Positions 14,835 to 22,920 of a stretch of 64,000 nt of DNA are shown piece after piece. This stretch comes from Phytoseiulus persimilis. Its lineage: Eukaryota > Arthropoda > Arachnida > Mesostigmata > Phytoseiidae. The notes under the pieces were generated by a model that was given only the letters and a program-made list of their open reading frames with translations, was not told the DNA's origin and ran no database searches. Location of the stretch: positions 10,850,001 through 10,914,000 of the forward strand of contig CM075103.1 in the NCBI GenBank assembly GCA_037576195.1. The letters are read 5' to 3'. Numbering within the stretch: position 1 is the first letter of the stretch; the number at the start of each line of letters is the position of its first letter. Made by a program: the position numbers and the translations under genes.

Positions 14835-17075
14835 ATAGCCGGTCTGGCTTTATCTATCGCCCCTGGACGAGGTGCCCCCTTCTGGGAAGCGACGCTGAAC
14901 GGCTGCCAGACAAGTAGGCTGAGCAGCTGAGAAGTCGTCGTTCCCACCTAGCCAATGAGCGGGCTCCATCCGTGAAGCTCCATTGGCCCACCGAATCCAG
15001 GTCAAGAGAGCTATACTAGGCCCCGTTACTAGGCTCGGCTGAATGCGCCGCCGATCGAGGCCCCAAAGCCGATCAGGTCCATGTCGAGCCTCATTACAAA
15101 ATGTTCATCTTTGAATGCGCCGCATTCGGAACAGCCCGGCTCGACCAGCGAATGGAACGCGCCCCCTGATTCAGCCCCATGAGACGAACTTGAACGATTT
15201 CACTGTTAGGAGAGCTGGAGCTTCTTGAAGGTATGATGTCCTCTGGATCGTGCTCCGGATCTCGTATGCCGGCTCTGTATAGAGCTCGGACATCCGAGCT
15301 CGACTCCGCCATGAGAGCCGACGAACGTTTCCTTCGGAGTCCGGGTTTTACCGCGTCATGCTTCGATCCCTCCAGCGTGCAGCACGACTTTCGTGAGCCG
15401 GATCTCCGATACGGGATGATGCATGGGCTCTGGTGTTCGGTCGGACGAGCCGGCAGTATTCCGGGCGTCATAACACGACCCGTGAATGAGCCGGAACGCG
15501 GAGTTCGCGATCGACCACAACGTACTCTTCCATCTTCAAATCATCAGCGATTCCAACAAGCGTGTTTTGACGCTGTTGTTCTTCGGGCCCATGCATTTTT
15601 GATAATGGAAGAAGAGCTGCAGAAATATTCCGTTTTCAAGATCGTTCCGGATCATCCGCGGCAGGGACGGCGATCGTCCACGTGGTGGCGTCCCCGTGGA
15701 CGGCCAGAGACGGACGCCGGTTTTCCGCGACCCAGGACCACGTATCCAAAGAGCGGCAGCTGGTTCCGGGGCCTCCAGACGTTCCCGGTACTCTCAGCGG
15801 TTTTTATCCCAACGTATGTTATGGCAGATGCTTCTGATTCTGGGTAGTGTAGCACCGACAACACCAGCGAAAGATTTCGATGATTGAGGACCGAATGGAC
15901 GAGGTGCAGCGCAGCCGTTGTTTGGGATGCGTCCAATCCACGCGGATGTTCCTCGCGAGGAGACCGGAATCGGCGGGGAGGAGAAAGGTTTTCAAAGTGG
16001 GATTCCCGAAAATCTCGCTCATCGACGTGGCCCATCCAGCGGTAGATCTGCGGAATAGTCATCTACTCTTCGGCGGTAGCGGTCAAAAGCCGCAGCAGAC
16101 TGGTTCGCTGAAGAGAATCGTAGAAATCGCCTGTTGACATGTCTGGCGGGGAGCAAGAAGCAAATTTCAACCGCTCGTTCGCCACCAACAACTCTCTCTC
16201 TCTTCTTGCCTGAGAACTCCGGAAATACGTGATGCTAATAACGTCCTGTCACGGAGTAGGCTACGGAGAAAAGTGTGTCTGTGTGTGAGTGGGTATATTC
16301 AAGTTCGGCATTGATTCTCTGTGTTCCCCGAAAGGTTGTTAGTTCCTCCCGGTTTGGCGTTCAGTGAAGTTTGAGCTAGAGCTCAAAAGAAGCCGCAACG
16401 AGAGAAGTTTGCGCTTACGCACCCTTGAAGTCCCCACCAAGAGTCCTCCTCCTCCCGTCGGGGATGCGACCAAGAGTTTCCCGGTTCCCATCGATCGGTC
16501 ACTCCGCGTCTCGTCCGGTGCTGGAGTCTGGAACGATTCGTCCATCCAGTGGCCGATGAAGAACGGGTCACCGAATTCATTCCGTTCTGATATCGATGGT
16601 TGAGGAAACCGCTTGGTTTCGTTTAATTGGTGTTCGTCGATAAACGCTCATTTCCCTCGAAGTTCCTCGACATTCATGAGAAGTTTCTGATCTCGGCAAT
16701 CTCGTCGCGTCATGCCGTCCACATTCAGGAAAGTTTGTTGAGGCCGTGATCGTTCGCCGCGTATCCGCCGAGGAAGCGGATTACGCGAACCCGTCCTCGT
16801 AATCAACCCACTATGTTTCCGCCTCCTGTTCGAATGCGGGAGGTTCTCGGAAGCGGAACAATCGCGGCCGATCTTCTGCCAACATTGGAAACGAGCCAGA
16901 AGTCCGTGCAGAGAATCATTGACAGCTCCGCAGAGAGCTTGTTGGACAACATTGAGGGATCCTGTTCGAAATTTCGGCAGGAAATCTTCTTTCAGCGAAA
17001 TCATAGTAGAACGAGAAAAGTTTGTATGTATACACACAGATCCAAATGAAACCATAAGTTTGAAATAATAAAGAG

Positions 17076-17207
17076 TTGAAATAATCGAGGTTGGAGGAAT
17101 CAAAGTTGATCTGTGATTGAAACTGAGATGAATTGGGTTGCATTGAAATCGAAGTGGAAATGGTAAGGGTTTCACTTTGAATAAGATTGAAATGATTGAG
17201 GTTGGAG
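17076..17207. repeat. AT-rich patch with a 21-nt direct repeat
   Basis: Two 21-nt copies, 17076-17096 and 17187-17207, match at 19 of 21 positions (TTGAAATrATyGAGGTTGGAG). They lie 111 bases apart in a patch that also contains several ATTGAAA-like strings. An AATAAA sits just upstream at 17067-17072. The pattern suggests degenerate tandem duplication rather than a gene. Confidence 0.7.
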
Positions 17208-17630
17208 TCCGAACAGTTGGAATGATCGGGGCCGTTGGCTAAAGCGTCGCAGTATCCGCCGAGAACCGCGAGCCGATTGAGACTTCTCCGACCGATTTTT
17301 GGCAACCTTCTTCTGGGTCACCGAGCCTGCCGTCATATTTTCCCTCGAGAAGTTCGAATCGCCATAACGATACTCGGTCCTGACAGAGCGTCTGGTAACG
17401 GTTGATTCTTTGACTATGCAGCCGCGCGGATCTCCGAGCATGATTCTCATTTCGAACCGAGAAACATGCGTCTCGCATCGATTTCCTACCGCAAGTCCGT
17501 GTGCGACCAGAACGTGAAAACTCGGATCGTAATCCACAAAACAGATAACTCTTGTTTCTCGTCCTGGGAGCGATATTGTGTGCTCACGTGTGGAATACCC
17601 TCTCTGCTGACGTCGGCGGGCAGCGCTCGC

Positions 17631-17645
17631 AGCGCCCTCTGCTCC
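17631..17645 (+). promoter_or_regulatory. Candidate CTCF-type insulator motif
   Basis: AGCGCCCTCTGCTCC matches 12 of 14 positions of the CTCF core GCGCCMYCTRSTGG, which is shared by vertebrate and fly CTCF; the two mismatches are the final GG. It lies about 3.5 kb upstream of the SOCS coding exon. It is assigned by sequence only, and one motif of this length can occur by chance. Confidence 0.3.
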
Positions 17646-19566
17646 TTAAATTGGAGAGAATTCGCGGTTCGAGCCAGAATGGACTCAAACGTGATGGCGG
17701 TCGTGTGACGCTCGTCGTGAACTTCTTTTTCGAACGAGCGATTTCCAAACCGAACAGACCCACGGTTGTCAGCACGTTCGTGACGTTTTTTGCAATCGAA
17801 CTATCAGCAGTCCCTCAGTGAGTTGCAGCGAGTGCCGTTATCCACTATCTCCCACGGATTACTGTGCATCAAGTGGTGCTTCGGTGTTTCTATGGAATAC
17901 AGTCGGACGTCTGTCATCGGTAGGTCTTCCTTGCATTCGATAGTTTTCCCAAATAGGCAGTGAAGTCAAAGTTCGGAAAACACGATCGCTTCGAACGCGC
18001 TCATGAGCCGTCACCGCGCGCTCTTCCGGCTCACGGGCATGCAGCCGCCGCAACACTTCTGACAGTTGACACCATCGAATGGGCAAAGGTCTGTCCATTC
18101 GAGTTCGCGTGAAGCGCTGAGCGTTCCGGAAATTCGAACGCATTCGGCTGGATTTCACGGAATCCCGGATGGATGAGCGCGCTTTTCCGGAGAAGTTGCG
18201 ACCTATTTCCGCTGGAAACCGACGTTTCCACTGACGGCGGTCGACGCCCGGCCGATCAACTCGGAGGAGTTGAAAGCAGCTCGCGGGAGAATAAAGACTT
18301 TGCGACAGAACCGGAGCCGGGATTCGAACAAGGTGGTGCGCTTCGCTTCTTTCTCGGTAATATTCCGCGGTCCGTGACTCTTGAGAATCCCATACTCTTC
18401 ATGGAACGGTTCACGGAGCAGCTTGCAAATGAGTTTATTCAGCTTCCTCTCGCGGCGCCCTCGCAGCCGTTCCCCATCGAGGAATCGCGCTGTGCTTCCA
18501 GACGTCCAGGGATCGCTCCGGACTTGCGACACCGAGATTCGATATTTTTGGAGCTTTCCGCGCGAGCCTCGGTAGGACTGTCGAGAACGGCTCCGCGAGA
18601 CTGTTTCCCCGCAAATAGCTCGCCGATCACGCTGGGATCGCGACGAGCCTTTGATCGCTCACAAACCGGTGAGTTCTTCAGCTGCCCGCTGAACAGAACT
18701 CGCTGTCCCAAGCGCGAGAAACCGGGTGGCTCGGCGGCTTGGCCACCGAAAGTGATGGGCTCGGATCGTTTCCGTCGAATACAGCAGCGATGATCGGGCG
18801 AGCATTTTCTCGGGAGTTTGCTCATTCCGGGGACTCCCCTCGGAGGGACTTCGACGAACTTGAGGACTCGGCCCGATCTTGCTTCAATAGAGCGAACATT
18901 GGAACGACCAGCTCTCAGCGACAGCGTATCCTCCATTACTTTTAAACGGCTCTGATTGCTCATCATCAAACACTCATTTCGTCGATTCAATCCCGAACAA
19001 CTGTTTGTGTTCGGGGCCCTGTCTTGACCAGCTCGATTCACGGCGGGAACCGTACGCGGAAACGGAACAATCAGATCTCATCCAGAGCCCCTGGCTCATC
19101 GGAAAGCAGCTTTGGACGCGTGGGGGAGAGCGGAGATCCGATGAAGGTACTCAGTAGATCGACGTCGGGTCGCGCTGACGCGCATGTCTGGTGGATGTTC
19201 AGGAGCAGATATCCGAGGATGCCCGGGAAGAGCTCGACATTTCCGCGGCGCTCCGTTGAAAGAAGTAACGAAGAGACATATGAGAATGCGACGCTGAATC
19301 GGGGATCAAATCGGAATTTCGTCTCGGCTCCTGGTTCCTGTCCGTCGGAACTGGGATCCGGGAACGATTTCTGGCTCCGGAGGTCCCGCTGATCGCAGTT
19401 CTCGATTGGGGGGCGGGGGCGAACAGCTCCTCAGATGCTTTCCGCGCGTTACGTGGACTCAAAAAGAGCCGAGCGAAATATTTCCGGTTCAGTAGTTATC
19501 CGTCAGAGCCCCCGTGGCGCCACCGAGATCCAGTCGAGCTCCGCCAGTTCCTTGAAGCAGCGAACC

Positions 19567-19624
19567 GGCGGGCAGGCAGGCAGGCGGGCGGGCAGGCAGG
19601 CAGCGGCTCTCTCTCTCTCTCTCT
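19567..19624. repeat. Compound (GGCA/GGCG)n and (CT)n microsatellite
   Basis: GGCA and GGCG tetranucleotides (19567-19602) are followed by a CT dinucleotide run (about 19606-19624). It lies about 1.5 kb upstream of the SOCS coding exon. CT/GA runs are common in arthropod promoters, but no transcription start can be placed here. Confidence 0.9.
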
Positions 19625-19935
19625 GGTCCTACTGAAGGTATCCGTCCATGTTGGGTCTGTCTACAACTGGTAGTTGTTCTTCGGCGGGCGCTGCTGTTGC
19701 TCGTCGACTACCTAGTTTCGAAGAGCAGCAGAAGACGACGACGGCTACGACGAAGAAGAACAACTTAGTGGAAGCGAGCTCAAGCGCCATGCATGCCCGC
19801 CGTTCACAGAAAGCTGCTCTAAGAATTCTCGGTAGCGATCGGCGGTTCTTACGGTCGCTGGCGAGCACTTCTTGGACGGCGGCTACAAACTCTCGAGAAT
19901 ATGTTCACATATGCTGCTAGCTGGTAGTGAGCTTG

Positions 19936-19944
19936 TTCATCGAA
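19936..19944. promoter_or_regulatory. STAT-type TTCN3GAA site (distal)
   Basis: TTCATCGAA fits the TTCNNNGAA consensus for STAT dimers in arthropods and vertebrates. It is the farthest of three such sites within 1.2 kb upstream of the SOCS start codon. Single occurrences are expected by chance about once per 4 kb, so it has weight only as part of the group. Confidence 0.3.
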
Positions 19945-20328
19945 CGAGCCGCGGGCTCATTTAGGAATTTGACTTTTCAAGGAGAAAAATAACGAAAAAC
20001 GAACGATCCTCCGCTGAGCCAGCGGTTTCTGACCCCACGATCACTTCCGAAGGCTCCGGCACGGTGCGCGATGCTTCGCTTCAAGCCAACGAAAGCAGCT
20101 GCCGCTGACGAATTTGCCTCGGTGTCATCCGACCGGTCCAGGTTTGGCACAACAGTTTTCCGAGAGAACTCTCAGCGAGAAAAATCGGCAATGCCGAGCT
20201 AAAATCAAAACGGAACCGAAGCGATGAATTTATCGCGAACAGCTCCGTTTTCGCCAGCTGTTTGAAGCCGCAGCGTCTCAGCAGCGTCGAACCCTGCGAA
20301 GCTCCAACCGAAAGGTAACCTTGACAAA

Positions 20329-20346
20329 CTTGACAGCGTTGTCAAG
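20329..20346. promoter_or_regulatory. Perfect hairpin and TGACA cluster upstream of the SOCS gene
   Basis: CTTGACA (20329-20335), a GCGT loop and TGTCAAG (20340-20346) form a perfect 7-bp inverted repeat. Another TTGACA lies ten bases upstream at 20321-20326, giving three TGACA/TGTCA cores in 26 bases. TGACA is the core bound by TALE homeodomain proteins (Meis/Homothorax, TGIF). The cluster follows a plausible splice donor, AAG|GTAACC at 20312-20320, so it may lie at the start of a 5' UTR intron. Function is inferred only. Confidence 0.35.
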
Positions 20347-20583
20347 CTGCAAGGGGCTGGTGGCTGCTTTCCGATCGCGCGGTCAGGACGAGCTTTAGGA
20401 GGCGTGACGAGGACAGAAAAATAATGCCAAGAGCGGGCGATACATCGGGAACAATTTCAAGGGGAACGCTGAAATTAGGTAGCGGCTGTCGATTCTCGTT
20501 AGATGAGCCGGTCGGAGTGCGAACGCCTGATATGGTTTGGTATCGCAGCGAGCATCAAACTCTCGCGCTCTGGCAGCTAGTCT

Positions 20584-20619
20584 GGGCGGGCGGGTAGTCA
20601 GGCCGGCCGGCCAGCCGGC
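20584..20619. repeat. GGCG/GGCC tetranucleotide-rich tract
   Basis: GGGCGGGCGGG is followed by overlapping GGCC/CCGG units and CCAGCCGGC. The tract is GC-rich and partly self-complementary, within the upstream flank of the SOCS gene. Confidence 0.75.
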
Positions 20620-20636
20620 AAACAATCGTAGTGGCG

Positions 20637-20645
20637 TTCTTCGAA
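20637..20645. promoter_or_regulatory. STAT-type TTCN3GAA site (middle)
   Basis: TTCTTCGAA fits TTCNNNGAA, about 490 bases upstream of the SOCS start codon. SOCS genes are classic JAK/STAT feedback targets. No experimental support can be read from the sequence. Confidence 0.35.
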
Positions 20646-20889
20646 AAGTCTAAGTCGCTCTCAGCATTCCTAGGCTTCCACTCTGTACGAAGGTCTTAAC
20701 GGCCTGCCCTAGAGACCATATGTGTATTGGACGGCACGCGTTGTCTTGCAACGAATGATGATGCCGCCAACGGTGACGGCGACTTTGATCGTCGTAGCGA
20801 GCCGCAGTTTGCATCCGCGTAGATGATAGGTTCGAGCAGTTCCGCGCGCCGGCGAGCTGCCGTATTAGCTAGAAATGGCGTTCTGACAA

Positions 20890-20898
20890 TTCTGAGAA
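20890..20898. promoter_or_regulatory. STAT-type TTCN3GAA site (proximal)
   Basis: TTCTGAGAA is a perfect palindromic-half-site STAT element, about 240 bases upstream of the SOCS start codon. If the splice site at 21077 is used, it lies inside the 5' UTR intron, so it would be an intronic or alternative-promoter element. Confidence 0.4.
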
Positions 20899-20987
20899 AC
20901 ACTGCCGATGGACGGCGCAGCGATGGCGCTACAAGGGCATGAGAAACAGTTTGCCTCTCCACGCCACTGCCGCTGAACACGAGGGCT

Positions 20988-21001
20988 GCGCGCGCGCGCG
21001 G
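20988..21001. repeat. (GC)n run
   Basis: Alternating GC of about 14 bases just upstream of the SOCS 3' splice site. Alternating purine-pyrimidine GC tracts can adopt Z-DNA. Confidence 0.85.
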
Positions 21002-21053
21002 TTGTCACGCGAGCCCTGGGGATTCTCGATCAGACCATGCGGCGGCTCTAACC

Positions 21054-21077
21054 CTCTGTTTCTTCTTCTCCTTGCAG
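21054..21077 (+). other. 3' splice site (intron end) before the SOCS coding exon
   Basis: A pyrimidine-rich stretch ends in CTTGCAG at 21071-21077, a textbook acceptor. The exon then starts at 21078 with GAAACTC. The exon's reading frame has a TAG at 21092-21094 and no ATG before 21134. This 57-base leader is therefore untranslated and translation starts within this exon. The matching upstream donor is unknown; AAG|GT at 20314/20315 is one candidate and would give an intron of about 760 bases. Confidence 0.75.
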
Positions 21078-21133
21078 GAAACTCTGCCCGTTAGTTAGCT
21101 GTTGTTTCCGACAACGTTGCCAGCCGCTCGAAC

Positions 21134-21937
21134 ATGTCTATGGTGACTCCGTATCCTGCGTATCCATCGCACGTCGGCCTTTGTGGTCCGTTCCCGCACG
21201 TCCCGCTTCTCCCGTACAAGAAACCACCCTCCCATAAGGTCCTGAGCCAGCAGTTGCCGCAGAGACCATGCTGCACGGTGCCGCAGGCCACGCCGACGAC
21301 AGCGTTGACAGCGTTCCTGGCCAACCGTGAGCGTGAATGCAGCGAAGCCTCTACGCGATCTCGCAAGAGGCCTCTGGGGATGTCGATGGTATTCCCCGCG
21401 TCCCCCTACCTCCACGAAGAGCACGACTTGAAGCAAGTGGCCAACACGATCCGCAATCTCCAGCTCGCGGGCTACTACTACGAGAACCTCAGCTGGCAGG
21501 ACGCCGAGATCCTCCTGAAGGCATCCGAGGTCGGGATGTTCATCGTGAGGAACTCGAGAGACAACCGGTACCTGTTCGCGTTGAGCGTGCAGACCGAGCG
21601 GGGCCCGACGTCGGTTCGGATAAACTACAACCACGGGGAGTTCCGGCTGGACTGCGAGCGTCACGTGGCGGTCGACATGCCGGGCTTCTCGTGCGTCGTC
21701 GAGCTCGTCGAATACTACATCAGCCTCTCAAAGTCGGAACAGGGAAAATGCTGTGTCTGGTTGGACGGGTCCGGTCGTCGCGACCTGCCCATAAAGATCA
21801 GCAAGCCCCGTTATAAGCAGGTGAACTCGTTGCAGCACTTATGCCGGCTTTCTCTGAACAATCAGACGACGAGTAACAAGCAGAGTATTCCCTCTCCTCT
21901 CGCGTCCTTCCTCCAGCAGTATCCTCATAAGCACTGA
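21134..21937 (+). CDS. CISH: CISH/SOCS2-type suppressor of cytokine signalling
   Basis: This is a 267-residue SOCS-family protein, expected to bind phosphotyrosine on activated receptors or JAK/STAT components and recruit an Elongin B/C-Cullin 5-Rbx2 ubiquitin ligase in the cytoplasm. Residues 1-95 are a Pro/Ser/Arg-rich N-terminus. The SH2 domain spans about 113-205, with the phosphotyrosine-binding Arg139 in FIVRNS. The segment YLFALSVQTERGPTSVRINY followed by GEFRLD resembles CISH most and SOCS2 next. The SOCS box spans about 230-267: its BC box is SLQHLCRLSL (232-241), and the Cul5-box-like part is IPSPLASFL, ending near QQYP. The start at 21134 is the first ATG of the exon, has A at -3, and follows an in-frame TAG at 21092. 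Codon third positions are strongly G/C, unlike the surroundings. An internal Met83 could start a 185-residue form nearer the usual length. The family is near certain; CISH versus SOCS2 orthology needs a tree. Confidence 0.95.
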   Translation: MSMVTPYPAYPSHVGLCGPFPHVPLLPYKKPPSHKVLSQQLPQRPCCTVPQATPTTALTAFLANRERECSEASTRSRKRPLGMSMVFPASPYLHEEHDLKQVANTIRNLQLAGYYYENLSWQDAEILLKASEVGMFIVRNSRDNRYLFALSVQTERGPTSVRINYNHGEFRLDCERHVAVDMPGFSCVVELVEYYISLSKSEQGKCCVWLDGSGRRDLPIKISKPRYKQVNSLQHLCRLSLNNQTTSNKQSIPSPLASFLQQYPHKH

Positions 21938-22920
21938 AAAGGAGAGTCGTCTCATCATCCAGATTAGGTAGCTTAGGATCTTCAATGAAATCCAAAATGG
22001 ACGTACAAGTCATGCGCAGTCTAGAGCAACCACGTCCAGAGATTTGCCCGTCATCGATTGGATCGAGCCATCGGTCAGCGACTCATCGCTCTTTCGTCCC
22101 TCCTCATGCAGTTAGCCAACCGGGATGGAGCGCGTCTGAGAATGTGAGCTTGGTCCGAGAAGTTCCAACTTTTTTCTACCTTGAATACATATTTTCGTCC
22201 ACCCTACGTGGACGGAGGGAACTATTTATTTTTTTACTCAGTGAACACCACGCATGTATGTATGTATCGAACAACAAAAAAATCACCGAATCGGAGTCAA
22301 TGGCCGTCAACGTTATCGTATCTGATTGAGTTTGTGAATGTTCTGCCTCGTGTCCATGCTCGGGCCATTGGGAACCCTTCGGCTGACGAACCGCGTTCCC
22401 TCACCGTCCGGGTTCTCAGGATAGCCTCAGGAGCCCGGATTCTCTGTGTCAAAAACTGTGTTAACCAATATCGAAACATTGAAGGAATAGTCCAACTGAT
22501 GGATGGAGCGTCGCTTCCCAGATTTCCCGAATGAATGGATGACTTGTGTAATTGATGATTGTTCGCTTGATGAAACGACGGGTGAACGAGCGGTCGAATC
22601 GGTTGAATGTTGAGATCGGAGAATGTGTGTGGCGGCACAGTACGACGGCCGCTGTGCCACTACAGTCCGAACTGTACATAGACTGTATAAAGTTTTCAAT
22701 CTCAAAATTGATGTAACTTATATCGAACGAAACGTATAAATAAGACAGCTGTGGAGCGATATCCAAGATTGTGAGAAAATTGATAATAATTATAAGCATA
22801 ATAATATAAGTGAAGATTTCGAAATCAACCTTTTGTGTTTTCCATCTCATCTAGGATCTCGAATGTTATTACATTTCTTGTAACTACATTGATGTTATTC
22901 CGAGTTTACATTTCCCAGTG
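21938..22920 (+). other. Probable 3' UTR and 3' flank of the SOCS gene
   Basis: No coding capacity is recognised after the TGA at 21935-21937. From about 22170 the sequence becomes AT-rich, with an ATGT run (22253-22268) and a hairpin at 22196-22214. No canonical AATAAA is present on the plus strand. Weaker variants occur: AATACA near 22184, TATAAA at 22685-22690 and 22735-22740, and AATATA at 22803-22808, the last followed by the GT-rich CTTTTGTGTTTTCC. The transcript end is probably between 22.7 and 22.85 kb but cannot be fixed. Confidence 0.4.
22196..22214 (+). other. Stem-loop in the probable SOCS 3' UTR
   Basis: CGTCCAC (22196-22202) and GTGGACG (22208-22214) pair perfectly across a CCTAC loop, about 260 bases after the stop codon. 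G-U and U-A pairs could extend the stem by up to four in RNA. It might affect message stability, but no known element is recognised. Confidence 0.4.

Larger units (their letters stand above)
14010..19566. other. No recognisable gene; short repeats only
   Basis: The block contains a second GT tract (14821-14834), a GT-rich patch near 16273-16287, a 21-nt direct repeat (17076/17187) with an AATAAA at 17067-17072, and a CTCF-like motif at 17631-17645. A 206-codon frame (18173-18793, +) overlaps a 200-codon frame (18439-19041, -); neither carries a recognisable domain. Confidence 0.5.

Noticed and set aside
19629-19868. 79-codon minus-strand frame with a hydrophobic FFFVVAVVV segment
   Set aside because: The hydrophobic run is the reverse reading of a GAC/GAA-type trinucleotide tract, not a credible membrane segment.
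21095-21664. 189-codon frame on the minus strand opposite the SOCS gene
   Set aside because: It is the shadow of the strongly G/C-ending codons of the SOCS SH2 region; no domain is seen.
21337-21816. 159-codon plus-strand frame overlapping the SOCS gene
   Set aside because: Out-of-frame reading of the SOCS coding sequence; Arg/Ala/Pro-rich with no family match.
22208-22222. TGGACGGAG, resembling the start of miR-184
   Set aside because: The match breaks after about ten bases; the local hairpin is only seven base pairs and does not place the sequence in a microRNA-like arm.
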